Of a stretch of 64,000 bases of DNA, positions 24,042 to 37,100 are shown one piece after another. The position numbers were made by a program, and so were the translations under genes. Source of the DNA: Corynespora cassiicola. Lineage: Eukaryota > Ascomycota > Dothideomycetes > Pleosporales > Corynesporascaceae. Within the stretch, counting starts at the first letter, position 1, and every line of letters begins with the position of its first letter. The stretch covers positions 2,604,001 to 2,668,000 of the forward strand of contig JAEUWY010000001.1 of assembly GCA_022059125.1 (NCBI GenBank), given 5' to 3'. The notes under the pieces are model-generated. The model was given only the letters and a program-made list of their open reading frames with translations, was not told the origin of the DNA and did not search any database.

Positions 24042-26184
24042 GTCGGGGCGCAGCGAATGGGGCAGATGGATGACCTCGCTATAGGACGGGGAGCTCGCTC
24101 CTTCGCATTGAGATATTCCGTAGTAGTAGTGCCAGGCGGGTTTGTAATAATCTGGAAGGCGGATGATTAGCCCCCTCTCTCACCAAAAAAGCAAATTTGA
24201 CAAAATGCCGTTGCGTAAAAAATGTCGAACGATTGTGGTGCTTCGCATCCTTCGAGGACAGGGAATGGAAGGGGAATTGCTTTTCTAGAACTCAGCTCGA
24301 GCGTGGGCATCGCCGACACGGCATATCGAAGGATTGGATTGCAGCAAAAAAGTCCCGTGAAGAAAAAAAAAGCTGCGTTCCAGGAAAGCGCTCCTGTAAA
24401 AAGTGCTCACCTCTGATCCGAAGAAAAGTGGCGCGAATTCGGCCTTCAATAGACGCAAGTGAGGATTGCGGCCCCCCCTTTCCAAACAACAGATGCCGCG
24501 AGGGAGCTCAGTGATAAGACGTAGAAACGAGTCACGAGTCCACCATATGCTCCAGGAAGCTCAACCCGCGAGAATGGATCTCAGTAAACGATTGGCCGAA
24601 TTGATAGAATGCGGTGGTACGAAGGCAGATTCTTGGTGCACGCGAGTAAGCGGGATAGGCCTACTTCCGTCCGCCCACACTGCTGGCAGCGGGGGTGGTG
24701 GAAATTTTGGGGAGAGGAGAGGGGAGAATAGAAGAGGGAGAGAATAGCCGGCAAGGGGCCCGGGCTGTGTTGCTCTTATGAAGTTGAGATGGTACTATTG
24801 CAGGACTGATTTCGGCCAACCGCTGGGAAGGGGGTGAGGTGCAGAAGGGAATCGACGCAATTAGGAACGACGCAGTCCTTACGCTGGGATTCCATGTTAA
24901 GCAAACAGCCCAAAACGCACTCCTATCAGGTTTCGCCTGGAGAAGACGGGCTATCTGCCATGGACTCAAGGTGGACAGCGCTGCGAGTGCGGGATAGAAT
25001 GGCTGTGTGGTTGGGAGGGAGGCTTGAGCCCGTCTCCCCGATGCGGCCCCCCGTCGTGCACAACCCCCTTTTGGCCTCGGAAGCCTCGCATACGTTCAGA
25101 TCGTCCGGAACCTCGAGGGAGAGAATGTGACTGCCGGGGGCCTGGTGCGCCACCGATGATTGTGGGCAGAAACCCTGGGATGGATGGCATCGCTGCCCCG
25201 GCGCAGACTGGCCGCAGTTCAATACGAACAGCGCAAGGTGCCGCCCGCAGCGACGAGATACTCCAGCGTAAAATGTGCCACTACGATATTCTCCTTGGAC
25301 CCAAGAAACAGAGTTCAGCAACAAATCTTCCGACCAGCCTCAACTTTGCTCGGGGATATCTCACAGCAGGTCTCTTGACGGGCGCCTCGCCTACAGCATC
25401 CCCTTGCAAATACGAAAGAAGCAAATCTAACAGGCACCCCACCAACACTTGTCAGATGCGACCCGCCTGTCCAGAATACTGCAGCGCGCGCTTGGGGTCT
25501 GCCCTGGGGGATCATGCCTACATTCTCGCGTGCTTTGTGAAACATGTGTATGTGTTTTTTTCTCGCCAAGTGCGCTCCGGATCAGCGAGGCGCTGTCGTC
25601 CACGCCCACCAGACAGTGGCGTCTACGGGCGGCTCGTAACGGTCCAAGTGGACCAAGATCCCGGTCGATGGTCTAGTCGTAGATTGGGGCAACGGCAAGC
25701 GGCTAGCTAGGCTCGCTAGGCGCGACCTTGGAGGGCTCTGCATTACATTCACGGAGCTGGGATGTGCTGGCTAGCAAACAGCTTGGGGCGCATGCAAGGC
25801 GCACGGCGCATTACAAGGCCATGAGACCCATGGAGCAAACAAGACGCCATCTTCAGTATGCGAACAGCGGGCGGCACAACCTGCATGGCCAGGGCTAACG
25901 GTGCATCGACGCCATGATCCATCATTGGGGTACGGCAACCGTGCCCGCACCACCTACCTGAATGTATCACTGTCTACTGGGTACGCTAGCATGAGCGGTG
26001 AGCTGAGCGATAAATCTCAACAGAGGAGGAGAAGCATTCGTAATGTAACATCCGCTTTATTTTCATCTAGTCACATGGCTGGCTTTTTGGCCACTGCAAT
26101 GTGGAATGCCGGGTACCACAGCAGGGTTTTTGTGTGGATCGATCGGGTCCTCGATAATGCCTAAACAAACGCCCCCACATGCAT
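24042..26184. other. 2.1-kb intergenic region
   Basis: Lies upstream of the DUF2841 gene and downstream of the ABC transporter. The longest open frame (about 25024-25710, plus strand) has no ATG at its start and no recognisable motif. There are scattered A runs near 24360-24370. It may hold the regulatory region of the DUF2841 gene or an unrecognised non-coding transcript. Confidence 0.45.
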
Positions 26185-29100
26185 TCAGCTTTGCGTGATA
26201 TCCAAAGAGTTGAGGAGGTTTGCCTCCTTGACCAGCTCGTAGAAAAGGCCCCTGCGCCGGACCAACTCCGCAGGTGTGTCAAATTCTGCTACAGTTCCCT
26301 TGTCGAGCACAATGATTCTGTCCGAATCGAGGATTGTGTTGATTCTGTGCGCAATCGTTATGATGGTACGGTTTTTGAACATGCTTGTGCGCAATGTCGC
26401 CTGGAGCATCGCGTCCGTTTCAACGTCAACGGCGGCCTGCAGCGTTGGTTAGTATGCGTGTGCAAAGGAAGTGCTGGGCAAGCGAGCATACCGTGGCTTC
26501 GTCTAGCACCAGGATGTTGCTAGGCGCAAGGAGAGCGCGCGCCAGCGAGACGAGTTGTCTCTGGCCCGCACTTAGGTTGGACCCTGTACAGAGAATTAGT
26601 GCCAGAAAAAAAAGCATGGCGGAGGTTGAGAGTAGGGATGTGGCTCACCTCCTTCGTTGATTTGAGCATCCAGCTTCCCGGGCATGCTGTCGACGTGTTC
26701 CTTCAAGCGAGCGTGCTCTGCGTTTCTGGTCAGTGACGAATATTTGATGTGCAGCCATAATCAACGTACCCAAAACACTCCACAGCTCGGTATCATCATG
26801 GACATGACCTGGGTCTAGATTGTCTCGTACGGTACCCTCAAAGAGTGCGGCATCCTGTGGGATGATGGCTAGGCGCCTGCGCAGATCCAAGAGACCGATA
26901 GTGCTCGTGTTCAGATCGTCAATGCTCACAAAGCCCTCCGCAGGCTCAATGATGCGGAACAGGGCCAAGGTCAAGGAGCTCTTTCCGGCTCCAGTGCGGC
27001 CCACTACTCCAATCTTCTCGTGGGGCTTGATCGAAATGTTGATATTTTTGAGGACCAGGTCAAGGCCGGGCCGATATCGGGTGCTGTAGTTGTTGAAGGC
27101 GACAGCACCCTGGGACGGCCAGCTAATCGGAGGCCGGTTCTTGGAAATAATCTCCGGCCGCTCGCTGGGCAAGGCGGCATACTCCAGCACTCGCTCTACC
27201 GACACAATATTTGTCTCTACCTCCACAGTCTGCCTGACAATCCAATTCAGACTCTGGGTGATTTGAAGGGCATACGACATGGCAAGACCAACCATGCCGG
27301 CTGTCAGGCCACTATGGTTAGAGACTGAGATGATGGAGAATCCGGCGGCAGACAGGATAATGACTGAGCCGATGAACTCCAGCCTGACAGCGAGCCATCT
27401 GTTGGCACTGATGGAGGGATAGTAGGCCCTCAGGTTGGCATCTACTCGCCACTCGTTCTCCAGCTCAAACCGCTTCTGTTGGTGGTAGGCACGGATGGTG
27501 CTCATACCACTCAACGACTCCTGAAAGTGGGCATAGATGGGGCTGCGGCTAATGCTGTCGAGCCGCTTAAGCTCTCGCGAAGTCCGGAGATAATATCTCT
27601 GGATGTACGAGTAGAGTGCGGCAAGCGGGATAATTAGAGCTATGAAGACGGGTGTGGAGGCGGATATGATGACAAGGGTAAAACCAGCTGCGCGGGTCAA
27701 TCAGCGACTCTGCGACGGGTCTCCACAATAGCGGGGTACGTACCTCGGGCGGTATTTACAAAGAGCATATTGAAGGTTCGACTATGCTACGTCAGACGCG
27801 GCCCGCATATTAGACAGATATGGGGTGACCTACGCTAGTACCTCGTCCACGCGGTAGATGTCACTGCAAAAACATGTTAGCTGGGCCTGGGATTCGAGCT
27901 GCACAGCAGTATGTAGACGGGAGACGGCCATGGGCATGTAACGCAGCTAGACCGGCCCATGGGGATCCATGACGATGACATACCTGGAGAATCGGTTGAG
28001 GATGCGACCCGCTGGGGTGGTCTCAAAAAAGCTCATTGGAGAACGGAAGATGGCGAAGGCCATTCGTTCGTGTAGTTTTCGGCTGGCCTGGAGAAACGAG
28101 TCAGACGACTGTGTGCCCCTCCTGCAGGCAGTGCCAGGATGAGTCGAGTGCTTACCTCTATCGAGCAGAAGATCCAAAGAATGAGGTTTTGTATGACCAC
28201 CAGAGCGGCGGAGCCCACACCAAATGCGAAGTAGATGCCAATGTACTTGCCCACATGTGGGTTGCTTCCAGAACGTTGATTGGCCTCGGACCATTGTTTG
28301 AGCCATACACTCCCGCCTGCCCAATGTTAAAAGATGAAAAAATGATGACAGTGAAGACGGGGAAGGGGGGGGGGGAGGGGAATGTACCAATCGAGGCGGT
28401 CTGAGCGCCCAATAGAACGGTAATGTAAATGATCACGGCAATGAGATTGCTCGTCTTGGCATACTCCGCGTAGACGCTCCACTTGACCTTGCCCTGCTCC
28501 GAGAACTCTTTGGTCTGCTTGCTCTTGAGTCCGCCCTCTTCGTCGACAGCCTTGCCGCGGGGTCCCCTGAAACTGGCAGTGCTCGCGCGACGCAACGTGT
28601 GGAAGCTAGGCTTGCGGGCCGTCCCGTTCCCAGTCCTCAGAGGTGCAAGCTGTGCATTCTCCTGTGTTGCTTCGGCATCGGCTTGCTCGCGATCGTCGTC
28701 CGAGTTCGGGCTTGTGCCGTACACAGTATTTTCTTCGTCGCTGGTGACACTTTCGGAAGCTCGGCTATCAGCTTCGCTTTGATCCTCGTTCAGCGACGTC
28801 CTAATAAGGGTAGCAATCTCGCCCTTCATGGCCATGAGCTGACCGTACGATCCCCGTTCGAGAATCTTGCCTTCCCGGAGAAGGACAATCATGTCCGATT
28901 CCATCAAGACAGGGATCGAATTGGTAGCCAAAATCCTTGTCTTGCCAGCCAACAAACCCTTGGGACCAAGAACGTTATCAATCAAGTGCCTACCAACATG
29001 CTGGTCCACGGCCGAGAGGCAGTCGTCGAGCAGGTAAACATCGGCACGAGCATAGACAGCACGCGCTAGAGTCAAACGAGCTTTTTGGCCACCGGATAGT

Positions 29101-31391
29101 GAGATTCCACGTTCTCCTACTTCAGTCTGATCGCCGTCAGGTAGAGACGCAAAGTCATCACGCAGCGCACAAGCCTTGACCGTCTTTTCGTAGAAATGCG
29201 GGTCCCATCGATGTCCAAAGACGATGTTTTCCCGAACCGAAGCGTTCATGACCCAGGCTTGTTGGGGAACGTAGGCTGTCTTTCCGCGTAGAATCACCTC
29301 GCCCCTAATCTTCCAAAGGTCACCGAGCACGGCTTGGAGGAGAGATGATTTTCCAGAACCGACACGTCCGACAATACATGCCAACTCTCCTTTATGGGCG
29401 GAAAAGTTGATGTCCTGGAGAGCCTCACGCGCTTCATGCTTGTTCCAGGAGAAGGTAGCATCTCGAATGCGTACTGATTCCTCGCCATTCTCATCCACGC
29501 TCGGCTCTCGGACGACAGCATCCTCTTGGAGTTCATCAGCGAGGAGATAGCTCGTGATACGACCGACCGCAACGCTTGCCTCGACAATGGCAGTGATAAC
29601 CATGGGCAGGATGGCCAGGGGGAAGGTGAGGAGGTTGAAGAGCGTCAGGGCAGGGAACACAATGTCGGTTGTCAGGGGCTTGTTTTGGGTGAGGACGAAT
29701 ACCAAGAAGGTCGAGCAAGAGACGAGGAAGGGGGTCGTGGACCAGGTGAAGGTGGAGCATGCCTGTGCAGCTCCAATCTTGCGCAGGGTCTTGAGCTCCT
29801 GGTCGTTACGGATGTGGTTCAGTCGGTTGATGAAGGCCGTGGTCCACGCATACAGCTTGATAGACTTCATGTTGTTGAGAATCTCGGTCATGAGCCGTGT
29901 ACGGGCATCCTTGTTCTTCATCTGTTCCTTTTGGAGAGACTTCATCAATCGAGCAATCCACCCGTTGATGGGAATCATGATGATCATGGCACCCACACCT
30001 GCAAACATGCTGTAGCCAACAAGCTGGTAAAGAGAGAGCATGCACAGGGTAATCTGGAATGGTGCAGACCAGAGCTGTTGGCCATATTGCGCGAGATCCT
30101 GAAGTCTCTGGGCATCTACGGCCATGTGGTTGACGATGTCGCCCGTGGTCTTGGAGGCTCGGCCTTCGTTTGACAGGCGCGTGGCTTTGGAGTAAATGGC
30201 AGCAGTGAGCGAGGATTTGATGCGCATGCCCGTTTCAAAAGAGCGCTGAAAGTATTGATGCAGGAAAGCAGTCTGTGATACGGAAACGGCAAACATGGCA
30301 ATGGCGATGGCAGCGCCGCGGACTACAGGCTGGGGGTTTTCGGTCTGGTACGAAGCCACAAAAGTAATCAGAAGCCTCAGGAGCTGTGGCTGGACAAAGT
30401 TGAGGATATCGCTTAGGGTCTTGATGAGAGCACCGCGGAAGTAGGGACCGCCAAATGAACGAAACATGGTTATCCACAGCGAGGGATACTTCTTTCCGAG
30501 CTCGATTTTCCATGCATTGTCGAAAGCAGTAGCCGTAGACTTGGTGCTATCCCGCTTGCGAAGATTCCACAGATCATCCTGGGTGAGGAAGGCCTTGTAT
30601 CCTTGCTTCATCAGAGGAGTCATCCAACCAAACGTCAAGACGGAGAATACGTCGGCGTACTCATACGGACATTCATCCTCATCTCCCAGTGCATCATAAT
30701 CGCTCAGGCGCTTCTGGACCAACCACTCCAGCACAAACTCAATGGCCGCCAGTCCAACGTTGACGGTGAAGACGGCAAAGTATGCCTTGTGTTCGCGATA
30801 CAGGTGGCGGGCGACGAAGGAGCGGAGTTTGACGGCGTAGGCGATGAGCAAGAACAGCCAGTAGAACAAGACGACGCCATTGGCATTGCGCGACCGCCAA
30901 TGCTCCGTGTACTGGACGAAGAAGATGACGCCGAGGGAGACGAGGGTGAGGATGGTGGTCCAGAAACGAAAGTCGCCGGCCCATACGCCCTTGTAGTATC
31001 CAATCTGGAGGGCGGCTTGGGTTGCGGTGGTGGCAATAAGGGCGGCGATTGTTGTCTACAGCGGCGCAACAGATCAGCATATTTTCTCTTTCCCAACATG
31101 TCGGAGAAGCCATACCAGCTTTGCGTAAAAATGCCAATTCTTCTTGACGGGCTGCGGCACGCATTTCTTATAGAGGTACCAGGTGGCGGCAGCGCCGCCG
31201 AGGAGGCCGCCCAGGGCGACGACAGCTATCCAGACATCGAGGAAGCAAGGCGTGAGGTCATATCTGATCGGGCTTATCGGGCCCCATCCTTCGCTGCTGC
31301 GACACAGCGGCTGGCGCTGGTGGCTCGAAGCCTCGAGGTAGCCGTGGGCGGGGGCCTCAGGTGACAGCAGGGGGATTTGCAGCGCCCGCAT
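26185..31391 (-). CDS. YCF1: Vacuolar ABCC transporter, Ycf1-like
   Basis: Full-length ABC-C transporter that pumps glutathione conjugates, including metal-glutathione complexes, into the vacuole. Ten exons: 31391-31116, 31055-28388, 28316-28156, 28087-27984, 27863-27834, 27781-27744, 27687-26770, 26717-26649, 26583-26492, 26436-26185; total 1535 residues, close to yeast Ycf1. TMD0 begins with CRSSEGWGPIS and CFLD, as in Ycf1. NBD1 has Walker A GRVGSGKSS, signature LSGGQKARL and Walker B YLLDDCLSAVD (Asp at the catalytic-Glu position, the usual degenerate site of this subfamily). NBD2 has GRTGAGKSS, LSAGQRQL and LVLDEAT|AAVD, split by an intron. The linker has an acidic tract and an RRAST site like the phosphorylated R region of yeast Ycf1. 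An upstream in-frame ATG at 31469 is an alternative start. Confidence 0.94.
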
Positions 31392-32223
31392 TGGTCCAGG
31401 AGCTCGTGGGAGTGCCGTACTCTGTGGAGGGCAAGGCAGCAAGGCGGGCGGAGCGGCGAGGTAGAACACTCGGCAAAACCGACGGCGCGATGCTCGACCT
31501 TATAGACGGAAGCATGGGCCATGCGCGAGCGATCATGGATTACTAAATATCGCGGGGGAGACGCCATAGCTCCGGCTGCCTAACGGGCTCTCTGGGTCTG
31601 CCGGCCATAAGAGGCGCATTGTGTGCGTCGTGCAGTGGGCGCATTGTGTGCATTTTACTTCAGCTCTTTTTTTTCCCCTTTGCTGCCGGCCATCTATCGC
31701 GTCATTGCGACGATTGCCCCAACCTCGTCGCGCACACTCGCGTGCTGGTCGGTCCGGCCCATCAGCCCAATCGCCGCCTTGTCAATTGGCCAGCCGTCAG
31801 ACGAAAAGTCTGTCATCGATACGCCCGTCTGACAGACCCTCCCCAGGCTTATGCAGGCTGCCGATAGAGTTTGCACCAGCCGCACGCCTCCGGCTCTTTG
31901 TCCGACCGTGCTACCGACCGTTCCGAGAGCGGGACAGGGAGCGAGACAGTCTACGCCAGGTCACGTGCCATCGCATCGAGCTCGGCATCTCACCTTGTTC
32001 GGGTCGAGCATGCGCAGTGCCATTAATTAATTGGAAGAGAGCGAAGGAAAGGCCTGGCAGGAAGCCTTTCTGGCCGTGACGCCGTCCGCGTGTACTGGAG
32101 TATGATACAAATTGCCTCGTCTAGCCCACCCTCCATGCATGTCCATCTAGAGGTAAATGAATGCTTTTGAATGCCATCCATGCCATGCCCGGTCTGATTC
32201 TCGCGCCAGAGATTCTGGTACAA
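31392..32223. other. Intergenic, ABC transporter promoter side
   Basis: About 830 bases between the YCF1 start and the 3' end of the Rcf3-like gene, both on the minus strand. A long plus-strand frame around 31621-32079 has no ATG-led coding character. Expected to hold the transporter's control region. Confidence 0.45.
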
Positions 32224-32998
32224 TCAAGGCTCAGACTGATTCCCCTTGACGTTTTGTTCTCCTCCCACTCCTGGAGTGCCCTTTTTCTCAAAATCTTCCT
32301 CGTACCGTCTCCAAACTTCCATATCGCGTTCGAGGCGCTTCAGGTGTCTGACGCGATGGTGGTAGGCGACCATCCGCCTATCAGCCTCAATCATGCCTCC
32401 AAAGATCATGGCGGACATTTGAATATACCTACGAAGAGTCAGCCGTCACGATGCTCGCCATGCCAGCAAACAGGCCGGGTCCACGATCCAAACCCCAAGT
32501 CAAGAATCCGAGATCGCACCCGAAGCAACGGCATCAAGAACCTCGAGGAAACGTCCAAGACTCACAATTTAAACTGCACAGTAAGGCCTTTGTAAACCGG
32601 CGAGACTGCGTATGCGATACCACCTGCAACAGCACCAAAAGCGCCCCACTAAAACTCAGGTCAGCTAAAAATCTCTCCTGACACGAAGAAGCCGGAACGA
32701 GAGATTGGCCAAAGAGAAATGCAGCAGCTTGAGCAAGCAAAGAACACGATTCCCACATGGATAAAGAAACATGACAGTGGATAAGGAGAGAAAAGGGTAT
32801 GAACAATTGAACGTGGTAGCTCGAAAACAGTGACCCAGGGCCAAACCACCAAGACCCGTATCGCAACCTCCAAAACAACAAGACGGAGCGTAGAGCGAAC
32901 AAACTCACCTTTGCAGCCCCCCTAACCGCCCCTCTCGCCGCCTCCCAAGCCGCCTCGTTCGTCTCGTCATCCTTTGTCAAACTCCCATGATTCCTCAT
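32224..32998 (-). CDS. Rcf3/HIG1-like small mitochondrial membrane protein
   Basis: A 125-residue protein resembling yeast Rcf3 (YBR255C-A), a mitochondrial inner-membrane protein associated with cytochrome oxidase activity. Exons are 32998-32909, 32648-32566 and 32428-32224, and the frame is kept through introns of 260 and 137 nt. The first exon reads MRNHGSLTKDDETNEAAWEA; splicing joins AAK to WGAFGAVAGGIAYAV and QFKL to YIQMSAMIFGGMIEADRR. That last stretch, with its Gly-rich helix followed by an EADRRM turn and a basic helix, parallels the Rcf3 C-terminal helix and its FRAD-type motif. Two membrane helices are predicted. An upstream in-frame ATG at 33058 would add 20 residues. The similarity was judged from memory of the family, so the name is tentative. 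Confidence 0.7.
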
Positions 32999-33058
32999 CT
33001 TGCCCGCTCTCTCGTGCTGCGCTGCGCTGCACTGTTGCGTCACCACCTCTTTTCCCAA

Positions 33059-34122
33059 GTTTCGACCTCCAATCCCAATCTCTTTTCCCCTCTTTCGAAT
33101 TCAATGAGATGTCGCAGCGTGCAGAATACCAATGCTCTCGTTGTCTTTAAATATCGTCTTCGCAGCAAAAAAAAAGGTCTCGTCCGCAGTAAAGGTATGG
33201 TATGGCAGTGATGTCAAAGGTGCAGCCGAGCCCTGCCCTCTTAAACGGCCCCCGACCGACCGACCGACCGCCTGCCGCATCGGCGGGGTGGGGATTCATC
33301 GGCAGCGGCGCCTGGCCTGACCTGCCGGCTAGCTCCGCATCGCCAATGCCAAACGCCAAACGCCAAACGCCAAACGCACGCACACCCCGGCAGCGGCAGC
33401 GGCAGCGGCAGCGGCGACGGTGCCATGTGCTCCGCGACCAAATCAGCGCCAGAGCGTCGGGACATGCCACGCCGCACCGGGGAAAGTATCCCACATCCTT
33501 TGCTTTTTTTTCTTTTCGCGACGCTTCACTTTGTCCTGTGGGGATCGGAGGTGTGTACATGCGTGTTGGATTGGGAAGGTGGGCATGGGTTTTGCGTGGG
33601 CGGATGGGACGCCATTTACATACTCTCGTACATGTCAAGATACCTTCACAGCATAGGACGAAAAGGGACGGAAATACAGACCCCCAGCTCCTATACAAAG
33701 GCTGGGTAATGTAGATTAACCAACAAGCACAACTGACCGATTACCTAGGTATCTTCCTCTCAAGGGAGGATCGAAAAAATCAAATAAAAAAGACCCCGGA
33801 AAACGCATCCGGGTCCCAGCGTCAAAATGCTGGACTCGTCCCCTCCCGTCCTCCAAATCGACAAAAAAACCATTGCTTGCTGAGTAACAAAACGCCATAT
33901 CCAATGCAATGCAAGTTTCCAATCCTCATCGTACAAAGCGCGGCAAAATAACACCTGCCGATGTTCCAACCCCTTTGTCAGAAAATCAAAATGCAATGCC
34001 CAAGTCGATGATGCACCCCCGTCTATTGCAAAACAAAAAAAAAAGCAGAAATGATAACAACCCACCCATTAATTGCTTGGGCCTCTCTTTCTTCTCTCAT
34101 GTACAGTAGTAGCTCATTAGCA
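33059..34122. other. Intergenic region with microsatellite cluster
   Basis: About 1.06 kb between the Rcf3-like gene start and the 3' end of the PH/LRR gene. It contains three different simple repeats within 160 bases (separate entry). Beyond these I see only short frames without coding character. Confidence 0.45.
33250..33420. repeat. Three adjacent microsatellites
   Basis: Within about 170 bases there are a GACC tetramer array (about 33252-33270), a GCCAAAC heptamer repeated four times (about 33349-33378) and a GGCAGC hexamer array (about 33390-33416). They lie in the upstream region of the Rcf3-like gene. Confidence 0.8.
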
Positions 34123-37100
34123 TTAACCCGGAAACCGTGAGTTTCCCCAGAACTCGGAGTTTTCGGAAAAGGACATCTCAATCTCTTTTTCGAGCGTCGT
34201 CACCTCGTGATGTTGGGTCGGGTGTGGGAGAATGCCGTCCTGAATCACGCTGCCGAGCTGTACGTCTTTCTCGGTTGTCGGCGTGCTGTCAATGATTACC
34301 TTCTCCAGGATTTTGTTCAGACTAGAGCCTGTGTCCGGCCGTTCGAATTCCTCATCGTTGACGTCTAGAGCCGTCGGAATGCCATTATGAATATCAGTAT
34401 TACGTTGGAGATACTGTTCTAAGCGGTACTCTTGTCGCTGCCAACTTTCATCCACGAGACCAAGGGCATGCTTGATGTCCTGGTCTGACAATCCCGCCGA
34501 GGGCGTCCGCTCCTTGGATGGCTTGCCCGTCACTTTGCTCGCAATCTTGCTGCGAACAGATGCCGGTCTTGAGTAGGCATAAGGCATCTTATCCCCTCGC
34601 ATTTGTTTGACCTGGTCTTCTGTTTGTTTCAAAGCAAGCTGTCGGCTTTCCTGCATCGACGGGAGATATAACAGCGTCGTGTTTCGATGGAGCGCGTTGA
34701 CCAAATCGGTAAACCCTCCCAGCGTGATGCCGTTGTTTTCACAGTAGAGATACTGAAGAGTCGTGTTCACCTTGAGGACGTCGGCAAGCGTGCTTGCACC
34801 CTGCAGTCCTAATTTCTGATCTACAACATGTCAGCATTTTGCGCGCCTAGTCAAGCAGGTCTGGCGCTTACATCTTATAATCAAAGCACGCAGAGTCTTG
34901 TTCCTCTGCAGTCCCCTCAAAGCTCTGTTGATGCCCACGCCTAGCTTTGTAGTCTCGAGTCTCGAGTCCTCGCCAGATATATCCAACCATTCCAAGCTAG
35001 TGTTTTCAGCAAACATTTTTTCCAATGCCTGGCAAGTCGCTTCTGATGCCTCGCTAGGCAGAGACGCCTGTGAAATGTCTAGATGTCTGATTGTGTTGTT
35101 GGCTGCCAGAGCTAAGACCATTTTACGGAAATCAGACTCTTTCTCAAACTCCAAGAGCCTAATGGTCAAGCCTGATGGTGCAAGACCGTTGGCAATGGCT
35201 CCAGTAAGCTTATCCAGATAATGCTCAATGTAATTTTCGCTGACATCGAGGTGAAGCTCACGAGCCTGTCCAGGTGTCTCGGTCATGGAGTGGAGAAGAT
35301 ACGCTATGTCTTTGCCGTTGAGATAGCAATGATCCAGCTTGAGTAAGCGGAGAGACTTTGATTGTTTGTAATCGACGAGATAGCTGTACATGCATTAGCG
35401 CCGCATCAAGGTGGGAAATACTGAGGGTGTCATGTACCTCGCAATTGCGTCGACCATGGGAGTATTCAATGATGTGCCGCTCAATATCAATTCTTGGAGT
35501 CTCCAGGCATGGAATGTTTCGACGGATATCAGTGGTTCAGGCCCCGAGGTTCGAGAAACATGGGACAAATTCAACTTTGTGAGATAGCCGAAAACGCCGA
35601 TTTGCGAATCGAAAGTTGTTGGAGATAGGCGAAAAGGGTTCGAAGAAAGGTCCAGAGCTTCTAGAGTGTTTTCTTGAGGTCGGAGTGCATCAAGGATGAG
35701 ATATAGCGACCGGTCAGTCAGGCCGCAACCACTCAATTCGAGGGCACGAAGATGGCAAGACCTCTCCACGGCTGCAGCCACAAGGTAGTCCAAGTCGGTA
35801 TCTCCAAGGGTGATGTTGTTCAACGCAATCCAATCCACATTCGTCGTCTGGTGTTTGCATAATGGAAACAGTGCTTCGACGATACCACATCCCATGTCGC
35901 GAGTTCTATTGACAGAGTCCATCGGGTCTTTGGGTTTTCTAGTGATGCAGGAAGAGAAATCGAGTCGTCTAAGCTTTCGGCTAGTGATGGCCAACGCGCG
36001 TATTTCTTGTACGAGCAAACATGATCTCCCAAGTTCTTCGACGTCCATGCGCACGTGCGTTCCTCTCTTCGTCTTGGTGCACACGTGCTCGGTGCCAAAA
36101 TCGTCGACCAGGCCGTTCAATATATCCAACTGCACGTCCTTGAAAGAAATACCAGCGAAACTCTCATTGTATCGCAACGAGCGCATGATTGCTAGCAGTT
36201 CTAGTACCGTGTATTGGGTTCTGCGAAGTCCCAACGGACGAAGTAGCTCAAATCTGGGGTAATCATCCTCTGGGTAGGTGATTTCATAGCGTATGGTTTC
36301 TGGTTTAATGTCGTACGCTATGCAGTACCCAGTGAGGGTGCGGTCAAGAGAGTCTCCATCTATTGGGTGGGGACTAGCCTGCCGCAGGATGTCGCGCTTG
36401 ACATCGTCGGGAACAAGGAAATGATAGGGGCGAGATTCCCATTCTGGCCTCAGATTTTCTTCAACATACCTCAGCCGGACTGCAATGTCGTGCGATGCAA
36501 GTGACGCTAGATGGATTGTTTTGGGACGCTGCAAAGGAAGCCTGGAACCAACGTCAGTGGGGTGCGGCAAACAGAAGTGATGCAACGAACCGGAAGGTAA
36601 GCTCAAAGGTATCGTCGGCTTCGCTGACTCGCAATTCGGTGATGCTGAGGATGCCGTAGGAAGACTGTGTGCTATGTGACACCAAAGAAGGGCTAGACGA
36701 ACGTTGCGCGGGTGGTTTGAATAGCGGAATCAAGTGCACTTTGTGAACGCCAATGGCAAGAAAACACACTGATGCAAGCATTTTGGAGAGATCGTCCGAA
36801 GACGCTCTCGCGCTAGTCTTGCCCATGGGCCGCTGAACGACCTTGTAAATGGCATAGTGGGGTGGGACATAGTCGCGCTCGGCTTCGACGACGCGTGCGG
36901 CCAAATGGGAATTGTAGGCAGAGAGCGGGTTGGAGTCGGCCAGTCGGATGCGGTTGGCAGCTTCGCGGAGATTGGCAAGCCACCTGGTCATATCATCGGG
37001 ATCGCCAAATTGCAGCGTCATGGACGAGGCGTGGTTGGACTCATCGTCGAGATAGAAGACCTCAATGGCAAAGTGAGGCCTCCCGTCTTCAAGCTGATAT

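Noticed and set aside
25024..25710. 228-codon open frame on the plus strand
   Set aside because: It has no ATG start, no recognisable motif and an Arg/Ser/Pro/Cys mix typical of chance frames in GC-rich DNA.
33202..33714. 170-codon plus-strand frame over the microsatellite cluster
   Set aside because: Generated largely by the repeats; Arg/Gln-rich translation without a start context or family.
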